This document shows, one piece after another, positions 48,671-60,294 of a DNA stretch of 64,000 nt. Position numbers and translations under genes: made by a program. The notes beneath the pieces are model-generated. The model saw nothing but the letters and a program-made list of their open reading frames with translations, did not search any database and was not told the DNA's origin. Every line of letters starts with the position of its first letter. Position 1 is the first letter of the stretch. This DNA comes from Rhyacichthys aspro. Taxonomy: Eukaryota > Chordata > Actinopteri > Gobiiformes > Rhyacichthyidae. The stretch covers positions 3,365,773-3,429,772 of the forward strand of contig CM072160.1 in NCBI GenBank assembly GCA_036850595.1, in the 5' to 3' direction.

Positions 48671-49870
48671 CAGCAACAAAAGAGGGAACAACTGAACCAA
48701 AAAGCTGGGTCTACCCACTCTGTTATTTTTGCCAGGCACGTGTTTAATGTCGAGATTAAAATTTTGGACGAATAGAGCCCATCTCATTAAGCGCTGTTGG
48801 AATTATGCCTTCGGCCGATGAAAATGGGGGGGTTGTGATCAGTGTAAACTGTGACCGGAAAAGCCAATATAGACGTCAAAGTGGTTATGGGCGAAAATGA
48901 GAGCAAGGGCCTCTTTCTCTATCGTAGAATACGATTTTTGGTGTTTCTGAAACTTTTTTGAGAAGTAAGATACAGGATGCTCTACACCATCAAGCCCATC
49001 CTGCAAAAGGACACAATACAGACGTACCAGCTGGACCAACCAATGCGCCCCTATACCTGCCAAACGAAAGCTCACCTGTTTAACTTAACCCTGGTCTTCA
49101 CGCAGGTTCTGCGGCGGGTTGTTAAACACCGTAAACCAGCGGGTTTGTGAGGCAATCTGTAATAGACAACCACACAAGCTCCCGCGGACGTGTTCCTGAG
49201 ATAACCGTTTGCACAGTTAACACTAACTGCTTCCCCGCGACACTATTAAAACAACAAACAGAAAAACTCCAAAGTTACCTAAAATAACCGAAAATAACCT
49301 CGTCCACGAGCGAGCACGCTCCCGCTACGAGTGCTCACGAGAAGTGAAGAGTGCCGCAATGATATTAAGTCGGAGTCAGCCGCAACTAGGGATGCTAATT
49401 CAACTAGACGAAATTTTAAGATTGTTGTTTTTGTTCAGGAAGCCCAATTAGGTGACTTATTTTATTGAATTATGTTAGGACTAGCCCCCAATTATGGTAC
49501 GGTCTCTATGGCAAAAGGTTCACGGGACACATAACATAAAAGAGGAACAATGGCTGGAGTAAGTTAAACAATGATTTATTTAACACAAATATACTCCCAA
49601 AATAACCAAAAGGGAGCTGGGGAGCCCAGCAACAAAGGAGGGAACAACTGAACCAGAAAGCTGGGTCTACCCACTCTGAATTAAAACTACAACAAAAGAG
49701 AGAGCAACAGTGTGGCGTGTGTGGCTTGTCCTGTCACGCAGCTGGCAGAGAGAGAGCGTGGCTTCTGCCAGGTTTTATGGCCTTGCCTCACCGGTCTGGC
49801 CAATCTGGAGCTACGGAAGAAAACAACATATTAAGCACAATATTAACAAATGTCCACGCGAGGCACTTGT
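48671..49870 (-). mobile_element. Degraded Ty3/gypsy retrotransposon fragment
   Basis: The minus frame 49075-48839 carries HPVSYFSKKFQKHQ and STIEKEALALIFA, hallmarks of the RNase H part of a Ty3/gypsy polyprotein. A 52-base segment near 48671-48722 recurs at 49628-49679, probably pieces of duplicated terminal or untranslated sequence. Both borders fall directly in NQG repeat DNA, so the element interrupted the copy C array. No complete gag, protease or integrase is present. Confidence 0.65.
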
Positions 49871-52800
49871 AACACCACTGTTTCCCTGGTTTTGATTGTT
49901 TCCCTCGTTGCCGTTGTTTCCTTGGTTACCATTGTTTCCCTGGTTACCGCTGTTTTCCTCATTACCACTGTTTCCTTGGTTACCGTTGTTTCCCTGGTTA
50001 CCATTGTTGCCCGGGTTACCGTTGTTTTCCTCGTTAGCACTGTTTCCTTGGTTACCGTTGTTGCCCTGGTTGCTATTGTTTCCTTGATTACCGCTGTTTT
50101 CCTGGTTGCCATTATTTCCTGGGTTTCCATTGTTTCCCTGGTTACCATTGTTTTCTTGGTTGCCGTTGTTTCCCTGGTTACCGTTGTTTTCCTGGTTACC
50201 ATTATTTCCTTGGTTTCCGTTGTTTTCCTGGTTACCGATGTTTCCTTGGTTACCACTGTTTCCCTGGTTACCATTGTTTCCTTGGTTGCCATTGTTTCCT
50301 TGGTTGCCATTGTTTCCTTGGTTACCGTTGTTTCCCTGGTTACCGTTGTTTTCTTGGTTGCCATTGTTTCCCTGGTTACCACTGTTTCCCTGGTTACTGT
50401 TGTTTCCCTCGTTATCATTGTTGCTCTGGTTGCCGTTTTTTTCTTGGTTACCGTTGTTTTCCTGGTTGCCATTATTTCCTTGGTTTCCGTTGTTTCCCTG
50501 GTTACCATTGTTTCCTTGGTTACCGCTGTTTCCTTGGTTGCCATTGTTTCCGTGGTTACCGTTGTTTTCCTGGTTATCGCTGTTTCCTTGGCTACCATTG
50601 TTTCCCTGGTTACCATTGTTTCCCTGGTTACCATTGTTTTCTTGGTTGAGGTTGTTTCCCTGGTTACCATTGTTTCCCTGGTTACTGTTGTTTTTTTGGT
50701 TGCCGTTGTTTCCCTGGTTACTGTTGTTTCCCTGGTTGCCGTTGCTTTCTTGGTTGCCGTTGTTTTCTTGGTTGCCGTTGTTTCCCTGGTTACCGTTGTT
50801 TCCCTGGTTACCATTATTTCCTTGGTTTCCGTTGTTTCCTTGGTTTCCGTTGTTTTCTTGGTTGCCGTTGTTTTCTTGGTTGCCGTTGTTTCCCTGGTTA
50901 CCGTTGTTTCCCTGGATACCATTATTTCCTTGGTTTCCGTTGTTTCCTTGGTTTCCGTTGTTTTCTTGGTTGCCGTTGTTTTCTTGGTTGCCGTTGTTTC
51001 CCTGGTGACCGTTGTTTCCTTGGTTACTATCGTTTCCTTGGTTACTGTTGTTTCCTTGGTTGCCGTTGTTTTCTTCGTTGCCATTGTTTCCCTGGTTTTC
51101 ATTGGTTCCCTGGTTACTGTTGTTTTCTAGATTACCGTTGTTTCCCTGGTTACCGTTGTTTCCTTGGTTGCCATTGTTTGCCTGGATACCATTGTTTCCT
51201 TGGTTACCATTGTTTTCTTGGTTACCGTTGTTTCCTTGGTTACTGTTGTTTTCTTGGTTGACGTTGTTTCCCTGGTTACCATTGTTGCCCTGGTTACCGC
51301 TGTTTCCTTGGTTTCCATTGTTTCCCTGGTTACTGTTGTTTTCTTGGTTGCCGTTGTTTCCCTGGTTACCGTTGTTTCCCTGGTTGCCGTTGCTTTCTTG
51401 GTTGCCGTTGTGTTCCTGGTTACCGTTGTTTCCCTGGTTACCATTATTTCCTTGGTTTCCGTTGTTTCCCTGGTTACCGTTGTTTTCTTGGTTTCCGTTA
51501 TTTCCCTGGTTACCATTGTTTCCCTGGTTGCCGTTGTTTTCTTGGTTCCCGTTGTTTCCTTGGTTACCGCTATTTCCCTGGTTCCCATTGTTTTCTTGGT
51601 TACCGTTGTTTCCCTGGTTACCGTTGTTTTCCTGGTTACCATTGTTTCCTTGGTTACCGTTGTTTCCCTGGTTGCCGTTGTTTTCTTGGTTGCCATTGTT
51701 TCCCTGGTTTTCATTGTTTCCCTGGTTACCATTGTTTCCTTGGTTACCGTTGTTTCCCTGGTTGCTGTTGTTTTCTTGGTTACCATTGTTTCCCTGGGTA
51801 CCATTATTTCCTTGGTTTCCATTGTTTCCCTGGTTACTGTTGTTTTCTTGGTTGAGGTTGTTTTCTTGGTTGCCGTCGTTTCCATTATTACCGTTGTTTC
51901 CCTGGATGCCGTTGTTTTCTTGTTTGGCATTGCTTCCCTGGTTACCGTTGTTTCCCTGGTTGCCGTTGTTTTCTTGGTTACCGCTGTTTCCCTGGTTTTC
52001 ATTGTTTCCTTGGTTTCCATTGTTTCCCTGGTTCCTGTTGTTTTCTTGGTTGCCGTTGTTTCCCTGGTTACCGTTGTTTCCCTGGTTGCCGTTGCTTTCT
52101 TGGTTGCCGTTGTTTCCCTGGTTACCGTTGTTTCCCTGGTTACCATTATTTCCTTGGTTTCCGTTATTTCCCTGGTTGCCGTTGCTTTCTTGGTTGCCGT
52201 TGTTTTCTTGGTTGCTGTTGTTTCCCTGGTTACCGTTGTTTCCCTGGTTACCATTATTTCCTTGGTTTCCGTTGTTTCCGTTGTTTCCCTGGTTTCTGTT
52301 GTTTTCTTGTTTGCCGTTGTTTCCCTGGTTACCGTTGTTTCCCTGGTTACCGTTGTTTCCTTGGTTACCGTTGTTTCCTTGGTTACTGTTGTTTCCCTGG
52401 TTGTCGTTGTTTTCTTCGTGGCCATTGTTTCCCTGGTTTCCGTTGTTTCCCTGGTTGCTGTTGTTTTCTTGGTTACCGTTGTTTCCCTGGTTGCCGTTGT
52501 TTCCTTGGTTGCCATTGTTTCCCTGGATACCATTGTTTCCTTGGTTACCATTGTTTTCGTGGTTTCCGTTGTTTCCCTGGTTTCCGTTGTTTTCTTGGTT
52601 GCCGTTGTTTCCCTGGTTACCGTTGTTTCCTTGGTTGCCATTGTTTCCTTGGTTTCCGTTGTTTCCCTGGTTACCGTTGTTTTCTTGGTTGCTGTTGTTT
52701 CCCTGGTTACCATTATTTCCTTGGTTTGCGTTGTTTCCCTGGTTACCGTTGTTTTCTTGGTTGCTGTTGTTTCCCTGGTTACCATTATTTCCTTGGTTTC

Positions 52801-55800
52801 CATTGTTTCCCTGGTTACTGTTGTTTTCTTGGTTGCCGTTGTTTCCCTGGTTACCGTTGTTTCCCTGGTTGCCGTTGCTTTCTTGGTTGCCGTTGTTTCC
52901 CTGGTTACCGTTGTTTCCCTGGTTACCATTGTTTCCTTGGTTACCGTTGTTTTCCTGGTTACCATTGTTTTCTTGGTTACCGTTGTTTCCCTGGTTGCAG
53001 TTGTTTTCTTGGCTACCGTTGTTTTCTTGGTTACCGTTGTTTCCCTGGTTGCCGTTGTTTTCTTGGTTGCCATTGTTTCCCTGGTTTTCATTGTTTCCCT
53101 GGTTACCATTGTTTCCTTGGTTACCGTTGTTTCCCTGGTTGCTGTTGTTTTCTTGGTTACCATTGTTTCCCTGGTTACCATTGTTTCCTTGGTTTCCATT
53201 GTTTCCCTGGTTACTGTTGTTTTCTTGGTTGAGGTTGTTTTCTTGGTTGCCGTCGTTTCCATTATTACCGTTGTTTCCCTGGATGCCGTTGTTTTCTTGT
53301 TTGGCATTGCTTCCCTGGTTACCGTTGTTTCCCTGGTTGCCGTTGTTTTCTTGGTTACCGCTGTTTCCCTGGTTTTCATTGTTTCCTTGGTTTCCATTGT
53401 TTCCCTGGTTCCTGTTGTTTTCTTGGTTGCCGTTGTTTCCCTGGTTACCGTTGTTTCCCTGGTTGCCGTTGCTTTCTTGGTTACCGCTATTTCCCTGGTT
53501 CCCATTGTTTTCTTGGTTACCGTTGTTTCCCTGGTTACCGTTGTTTTCCTGGTTACCATTGTTTCCTTGGTTACCGTTGTTTCCCTGGTTGCCGTTGTTT
53601 TCTTGGTTGCCATTGTTTCCCTGGTTTTCATTGTTTCCCTGATTACCATTGTTTCCTTGGTTACCGTTGTTTCCCTGGTTGCTGTTGTTTTCTTGGTTAC
53701 CATTGTTTCCCTGGGTACCATTATTTCCTTGGTTTCCATTGTTTCCCTGGTTACTGTTGTTTTCTTGGTTGAGGTTGTTTTCTTGGTTGCCGTCGTTTCC
53801 ATTATTACCGTTGTTTCCCTGGATGCCATTGTTTTCTTGTTTGGCATTGCTTCCCTGGTTACCGTTGTTTCCCTGGTTGCCGTTGTTTTCTTGGTTACCG
53901 CTGTTTCCCTGGTTTTCATTGTTTCCTTGGTTTCCATTGTTTCCCTGGTTCCTGTTGTTTTCTTGGTTGCCGTTGTTTCCCTGGTTACCGTTGTTTCCCT
54001 GGTTGCCGTTGCTTTCTTGGTTGCCGTTGTTTCCCTGGTTACCGTTGTTTCCCTGGTTACCATTATTTCCTTGGTTTCCGTTATTTCCCTGGTTTCCGTT
54101 GCTTTCTTGGTTGCCGTTGTTTCCCTGGTTACCGTTGTTTCCTTGGTTACCGTTGTTTCCTTGGTTACTGTTGTTTCCCTGGTTGTCGTTGTTTTCTTCG
54201 TGGCCATTGTTTCCCTGGTTTCCGTTGTTTCCCTGGTTGCTGTTGTTTTCTTGGTTACCGTTGTTTCCCTGGTTGCCGTTGCTTTCTTGGTTGCCGTTGT
54301 TTCCCTGGTTACCGTTGTTTCCCTGGTTACCATTGTTTCCTTGGTTACCGTTGTTTTCCTGGTTACCATTGTTTTCTTGGTTACCGTTGTTTCCCTGGTT
54401 GCAGTTGTTTTCTTGGCTACCGTTGTTTTCTTGGTTGCCGTTGTTTCCCTGGTTACCATTATTTCCTTGGTTTCCGTTGTTTTCTTGGTTGCCGTTGTTT
54501 TCCTGGTTACCATTGTTTTCTTGGTTTCCGTTGTTTCCCTGGTTTCCGTTGTTTTCTTGGTTGCCGTTGTTTCCCTGGTTACCGTTGTTTCCTTGGTTGC
54601 CATTGTTTCCTTGGTTACCATTGTTTCCCTGGATACCATTGTTTCCTTGGTTTCCGTTGTTTCCCTGGTTACCGTTGTTTTCTTGGTTGCTGTTGTTTCC
54701 CTGGTTACCATTATTTCCTTGGTTTCCGTTGTTTCCCTGGTTACCGTTGTTTTCTTGGTTGCTGTTGTTTCCCTGGTTACCATTATTTCCTTGGTTTCCA
54801 TTGTTTCCCTGGTTACTGTTGTTTTCTTGGTTGCTGTTGTTTCCCTGGTTACCGTTGTTTCCCTGGTTGCCGTTGCTTTCTTGGTTGCCGTTGTTTCCCT
54901 GGTTACCGTTGTTTCCCTGGTTACCATTGTTTCCTTGGTTTCCGTTGTTTCCTTGGTTACCATTATTTCCTTGGTTTCCGTTGTTTACCTGGTTACTGTT
55001 GTTTCCCTGGTTACCGTTGTTTTCCTGGTTACCATTGTTTTCTTGGTTACCGTTGTTTCCTGGTTGCAGTTGTTTTCTTGGCTACCGTTGTTTTCTTGGT
55101 TGCCGTTGTTTCCTGGTTACCATTATTTCCTTGGTTGCCGTGTTTCCTTGGTTACTGCTGTTTCCCTGATTTTCATTGTTTCCCTGGTTGTCGTTGTTTT
55201 CTTGGTTGCCGTTATTTCCCTGGTTACCATTATTTCCTTGGTTTCCGTTGTTTCCCTGGTTACCTTTTTTCCTGGTTACCGTTGTTTTCTTGGTTACCAT
55301 TGTTTTCTTGGTTACAGTTGTTTCCTTGGTTACTGTTGTTTTCTTGGTTGACATTGTTTCCCTGGTTACCACTGTTTCCCTGGTTATCATTGTTTCTCTG
55401 ATTGTCGTTGTTTTCTTGGTTACCGTTGTTTTCCTGGTTGCAGTTGTTTTCTTGGTTGCCGTTGTTTCCTTGGTTACCGTTTTTTCCCTGGTTTCCATTA
55501 TTTCCTTGGTTTCCGTTGTTTCCCTGGTTACCATTGTTTCCCTGGTTACCATTATTTACTTGGTTACCGTTATTTTCCTGGTTACCATTGTTATTTTGGT
55601 TACTGTTGTTTCCCTGGTTACTGTTGTTTCCTTGGTTCCCGCTGTTTACCAGGTTTCCATTGTTTCCCTGGTTACCATTATTTCCTTGGTTTTCGTTGTT
55701 TCCCTGGTTATCATTGTTTTCTTGGTTACCGTTGTTTCCCTGGTTACCGCTGTTTCCCTGGTTACCGTTGTTTCCCTTGTTTCCATTGTTTTCCTGGTTT

Positions 55801-56428
55801 CCATTGTTTCCCGGCTTACCATTTTTTCCTTGGTTCCCATTATTTCCTTGGTTCCCTTTGTTTCCATGGTTGCCGTTGTTTCCCTGGTTACCGTTGTTTT
55901 CCTGGTTGCCATTGTTTCCTTGATTATTATTGTTTCCTTGGTTACCATTTTTTCCCTGGTTTCCATTATTTTCTTGCTTACCGTTGTTTCCCTGGTTGCC
56001 GTTGTTGCCCTGGTTTCCACCTTTTTCTTGGTTACTGTTGTTTTCTTGGCTACAAATCTTTCCTTGGTTACCATTTTTTCCTTGGTCACCGTTGTTTTCC
56101 TGGTTACCATTATTTACTTGGTTATCATTTCTTCCCTGGTTACCACTGTTTCCTTGATTACCATTTTTTTCGTGGTTACTTTTGTTTCCTTGGTTACCGT
56201 TGTTTCCTTGGTTACCGTTTTTTTCTTGTTCCCCATCGTTTTCTTCATTGTTGCTGTTTCCCTGGTTACTATTGTTTCCTTGGTTGTTCCCTTCACTATT
56301 GTTGTTTTCTGGGCTGTTTCCTACAATATTATTGTTGTTTTCTTTGTTGTTTCCTCCATTGTTGTTGTTGTTTTCTTGGGTGTTTTCTTTATTGTTGTTA
56401 TTATTTGTGTTTCCTTTACTGCATCCTG
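49871..56428 (-). repeat. Copy C 6.5-kb array of NQG/NQE units
   Basis: The 18-base unit alternates between CAAGGAAAC (NQGN) and CAAGAAAAC (NQEN) forms. The 5' kilobase is degenerate (KENTQENNNN, NSPENNNSEG). The distal part is homogeneous and carries higher-order copies. For example, the segment containing TTGTTTGGCATTGC recurs at about 51927, 53307 and 53847, the last two 540 bases (30 units) apart. Confidence 0.85.
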
Positions 56429-56967
56429 CTAAACATGATAGAAAAAGACAAAATAACCCACTTTAATAAATTATGAGAAAACAAATTTACTCCTAAAGTT
56501 TAACATCAGAAAAAGGGACTTCTAAGCTCAAATAATGAATTAAAAAGTCAACATTGCATAAGATACAAAATCAAAAAGCAAAAGTTGAAAAAAAAAGTGT
56601 TAAATTGTCAACAGAGGCTTAAAAATCTGATTCTAGATTGTCTCAAGGGAATCTGTTCATTTAAGTCTGTAAAATCACTTGAATGCACTTCTGCTGCTGC
56701 TTAATTGTGTCATAAAATGTTACCTAATTATTAGAAAACTGTAGGTTTTGTTTTACAACTTAACGTCAGATTTAATGTTTGAATGAGGGTCAAGTGAAAT
56801 ATTTATGAATCTATTGTTTACTCAAGATTCTATCTACATCCTGCTTGTAGAAAAAATCAAAATATAAATCATATATGTCAAGACAGTTGTAGATATTCTG
56901 GGATCTTAATATTATCATGCATTTTTTTGGTTTGCAAATCATCACATAATAATGAAGACAAACTTAC

Positions 56968-57138
56968 CCATCAGCAGGACTGCTATTAAAGCAATAATTA
57001 CCTGTTGGGAAAAATGAAACATTAGCAATTATTTAATATATTATTTTGGTCATTTTTCATTGAATGAAAATTTATTTTGACAAAAGATAATACAATACCC
57101 AGTATTTCATTGTGCCACGTTACACTGCACAGTTCAAC
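56968..57138 (-). CDS. Copy C signal-peptide mini-exons
   Basis: They encode MKYW and VIIALIAVLLMG, with the same splice sites as copy B. They would join to the giant exon at 56428 in phase 1. Confidence 0.75.
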
Positions 57139-57329
57139 CTGTTGGAATGAGATATTTAATTAAAGTGTTTTATCATAGCAATATATTGATTTGAATCCTT
57201 GAAAAGAAAAGCAACGAGAACCCAAAAAAAGGTAATTGTTGTTCACTTTATGCAATTAAGTATTGCAGTGGAATTACTCATATAAATTAAAAACAGTGTA
57301 AAAGTATATTGTTGGTTTCTTGGAAGTAA

Positions 57330-57775
57330 ATGTTAATCAATCAATCAAACTTTACTTAGATAGCTATTTTCAAACAACTTAATGCAACATTCACAACAGT
57401 TAATAGAACAGTGATGGCTTTGTTCAATTGTATTTTACTCAATAAAATAAAATAAAACAAATTTGAGCAACTTCATTCAATAAATAATATAAATGCATAC
57501 AGTGACATAAATAAAGTACTGTTTGTAAAACACTACATAAAAGCCAGACTAAATAAATAAATGCTTTGTGCTCTTCTCAGATCCTCAGCGTCTCAGTGCT
57601 TTGATGCTAAAAGCTGAGTCCAAATGTTTTGTGGAACAGCAGCAGTGTGGTGCCAGAGGGTCTGAGGAACCAACCTGGTTCATAGATTAAAAGCATGTCT
57701 CAGATAGTCTTGACCAAGTCTGTGCACTGCTTTAAAAACAAAAGAATCAAGAGGTGCATTGTGGAAATGAAGCAG
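57330..57775. repeat. Dispersed repeat in copy C leader intron
   Basis: This is the shorter counterpart of 43310-44170. It ends GGAAATGAAGCAGGAGTAAAG just like copy B, but lacks about 400 internal bases. Confidence 0.55.
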
Positions 57776-57828
57776 GAGTAAAGTATAAACCACTGCAAAT
57801 AATGAAGCCACAATAATAAGACACTCAC

Positions 57829-57905
57829 CAGAAATGTGTTGATAGAGCTGTTGGTAACAGTAGAACTGACACCTCTTGTTGTGATCTGTCTTAAATACGT
57901 TTTCA
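57829..57905 (-). promoter_or_regulatory. Copy C promoter and non-coding leader exon
   Basis: TATTTAA at 57897-57891 and the leader exon donor CATTTCTG|GTGAGT are the same as in copy B. The promoter therefore looks intact although the gene body is broken. Confidence 0.55.
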
Positions 57906-58096
57906 TATGTGAGTAATTGGTAGGTGACACCCACACCAAAAATTAATAACTAGTTCATTATCTATTTATCTATCTATTAAAGTCTATTTATGGTAATTAG
58001 TGCTTATTAGAGTAAGCAAGATTTGTTTGATAAGGCACACTAAATTACTGGTGATGAAAAGCTCAAGTAATTTTCAACTGAAAGTATTGTGTAGTT

Positions 58097-58640
58097 CAGA
58101 CCTGGGCATTTTAAGGCCCGGGGGCCACATCAGGCCCTCGACCCTCCTCTGTCCGGCCCTCAGGAGGCTTGTGTCAGAAAAAGAATTAATGCAGGAGTGT
58201 AAACCATGTACAGAACAGAATACAAACATAATACTCTTATGGTGAGGGGAAGCTGGAATAGACCCTTATTGTTAAAAGTGCCTGATAAATGTTGAGGATA
58301 AATTCTGATTTCTTGGTTCAGGCCTTGTTTGGAAGGAGCTGTTATCAATAGAGCTTCTGCAGGAGACTAGACTTAACTTCAGTGTTTTTTGAGTCATTTT
58401 CTCAGGTGTCAATAACATGTTGAGCCAGGCCTGGTTTTAGAACAAAATGGAAAGAGTAGATCTTAAACAGAGGATGATATAACTGTAACGTTGGCATATA
58501 TTTGACATATTTTTGCTTATAGTTTAAACTTTAAAGAATATGTCTTTTTATTAAGCGTGAGTTGACTGTGTTGGCCCGGCCCACCACAAGAGTCCCAGGT
58601 TCTAATGTGGCCCTCGGAGAAAAATAATTGCCCGCCCCTG
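58097..58640. mobile_element. hAT-like MITE with 8-base target duplication
   Basis: Flanked by GTGTAGTT at 58089-58096 and 58641-58648. The ends CAGACCTGGGCA and (reverse complement of the right end) CAGGGGCGGGCA are inverted. The sequence includes GGCCCGGGGGCCACAT and AATGTGGCCCTCGG phrases common in fish hAT elements. The matching site in the copy B block (near 44436) is empty. Confidence 0.8.
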
Positions 58641-58648
58641 GTGTAGTT

Positions 58649-59802
58649 CCTTCTTCCTTATAACGTCAGGTGTCACTTGTCCCATTTAAATTGAACAACT
58701 AATATGTTTTTAAAGAAATAAAACTACACAAACGCCCACACCTATTAACTGTAAAGAAACAGGGAAAAAAGTGGTCACAAGTTCATGAGGATGTGAGGCT
58801 TAGATCCAAAAGCCTGTTTTTTAATAATTCTGGTCTCACTGCCTTTATTTGTTCCTCCTTTTGTTTTTATTCATATCAGAGTTTGGCTGCTTTAATGATT
58901 GTGAATAAAACAGGTACACTTTGACATACTTTATGCAGAACTGAAATGGATTTTGGAAAATGAATGGAGAAAAAAAACTGATGTTCTTTACTAGTGAGTA
59001 TTACATCAGTGTGAGAGCAAAATATTAGCTTCTATTAGTGGAAAGCTAATAGAATAAATGTTAAAGGGAGGGATGACCTTTCTAAAGATTCTGAGATTAC
59101 GTTATGCTTCATACATTAAGTTTCATTCATAAAGTCTCTGTAGAAAAGAATGGAAAAAGGCTGGAAATGTGTTTGTTGTGACGTCAACGGACAATGGGGT
59201 ATATTCCATAAAATAGATCACAGCCACTACACCCCAGGTGATACACATTTTAACATTGTACTCCCTTTTATTTAGATTATTGGGTTATCCATTTTCAGGC
59301 ACAGTTATGACAGCTGCCCCAGGAGTAAACCACACCAGGACCAGCCAAACCAAACTGGGGTTAGGTCTGCCTGAACTGGTGAGTGATGGATCCAACAGGA
59401 TCTCTAAGAATACCACATGGAACTGTTTTTATTTTATTTTAGAAAACTAGATTTAAAAAATATGTTTTATGCTTGTTTATTAATTGCAAATTTTTTACAA
59501 TGTTTATATGCAGACAGACATAATTATTTGTATTTATAGATTCTTGCTGCCCTTTGTTTATTAAGTTGAGTCCTAGAGAAAGAGGTCACTTTGACCATTA
59601 CTCATTGTAATTAGTGTTAGTTATGTAATTAGAACAAGGAAATGCAAGAGAAAGAGAGAAATATTAAAGGCGTCAAACTAACTATCACACTGAATACACT
59701 TGATTATAGGTCTTTGATAACATGATAAGTGTAAGTGTAAGTAAAATATGTACTGGCTGTTTACTTTTTATGATGGTGTAACGCAAGGGTAAAACTGGTA
59801 TA
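58649..59802. repeat. Remainder of the upstream block of copy C
   Basis: It corresponds to about 44440-46500 with a large deletion (about 900 bases missing around 59280). The exon-like stretch at 59300-59380 lacks about 66 bases present in the copy B block, so it is unlikely to be coding. Confidence 0.55.
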
Positions 59803-60292
59803 CAGTGGTCCCTCGTTTATCGCGGGGGTTACTTTCCAAAATTAACCCGCAATACGCGAAATCCGCGAAGTAGTCAGCTTCATTTTTTACAATTATTCTA
59901 TATGTTTTTGAAGGCTGTAAAACCCCTCACCACACACTTTATACACTTTTCTCAGACAGGCATTAACATTTTCTCACACTGCTAGCGATCGAACATTTAT
60001 GTAAATTTTGCAAGCTGAACGCATTCTGTACTGAACAGGAGACACGGCACGGAGGAGACTGATTGACAATGGTCTACAGTCCCCTAGCATCAGGCAAACA
60101 CATGGTCTGCAGTCCCTTAGCCAATCAGGACGCAGAACACAATGGTCTGCAGTCCCTTAGCCAATCAGGACGCAGAACACAATCCACGTTCATACGCTGT
60201 AAAAAAAAAAACGCATGCAAAATTATACTAAAAAAAAAACGCGAAACAGCGAGACCGTGAAAGGTGAACCGCGTTATAGCAAGGGACTACTG
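59803..60292. mobile_element. Tigger/pogo-like MITE flanked by TA
   Basis: The ends CAGTGGTCCCTCGTTTATCG and (reverse complement of the right end) CAGTAGTCCCTTGCTATAAC lie between TA dinucleotides at 59801-59802 and 60293-60294. It contains a roughly 40-base tandem duplication at about 60103-60182 (GGTCTGCAGTCCCTTAGCC). The paralogous site near 46510 is empty. No transposase frame is present. Confidence 0.8.
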
Positions 60293-60294
60293 TA

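Larger units (their letters stand above)
49871..57138 (-). pseudogene. Copy C: NQG/NQE-repeat gene lacking its WxxW exons
   Basis: The leader and signal mini-exons are intact: 57138-57099 with ATG at 57110 (M-K-Y-W) and 57001-56968 (VIIALIAVLLMG). The giant exon starts at 56428 as AGCSKGNTNNNNN and stays open in the NQG frame until a 2-base deletion near 55268 brings TAA into frame at 55262-55260. Further 1-base losses follow near 55138, 55112 and 55059. Downstream, 5 kb of array continues open in a shifted NQG frame. The array then runs into a gypsy fragment, a stub and a LINE, with no linker and no WxxW exons. As assembled it could make a secreted protein of about 405 residues of NQ-rich repeat only. 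It is most simply a pseudogene. The indels need read support. Confidence 0.7.

Noticed and set aside
49850..55351. Thr/Lys/Glu-rich minus frames and long plus frames in copy C
   Set aside because: They are off-frame readings of the same 18-base unit. The NQG frame agrees with the copy C signal exons at the 5' end.
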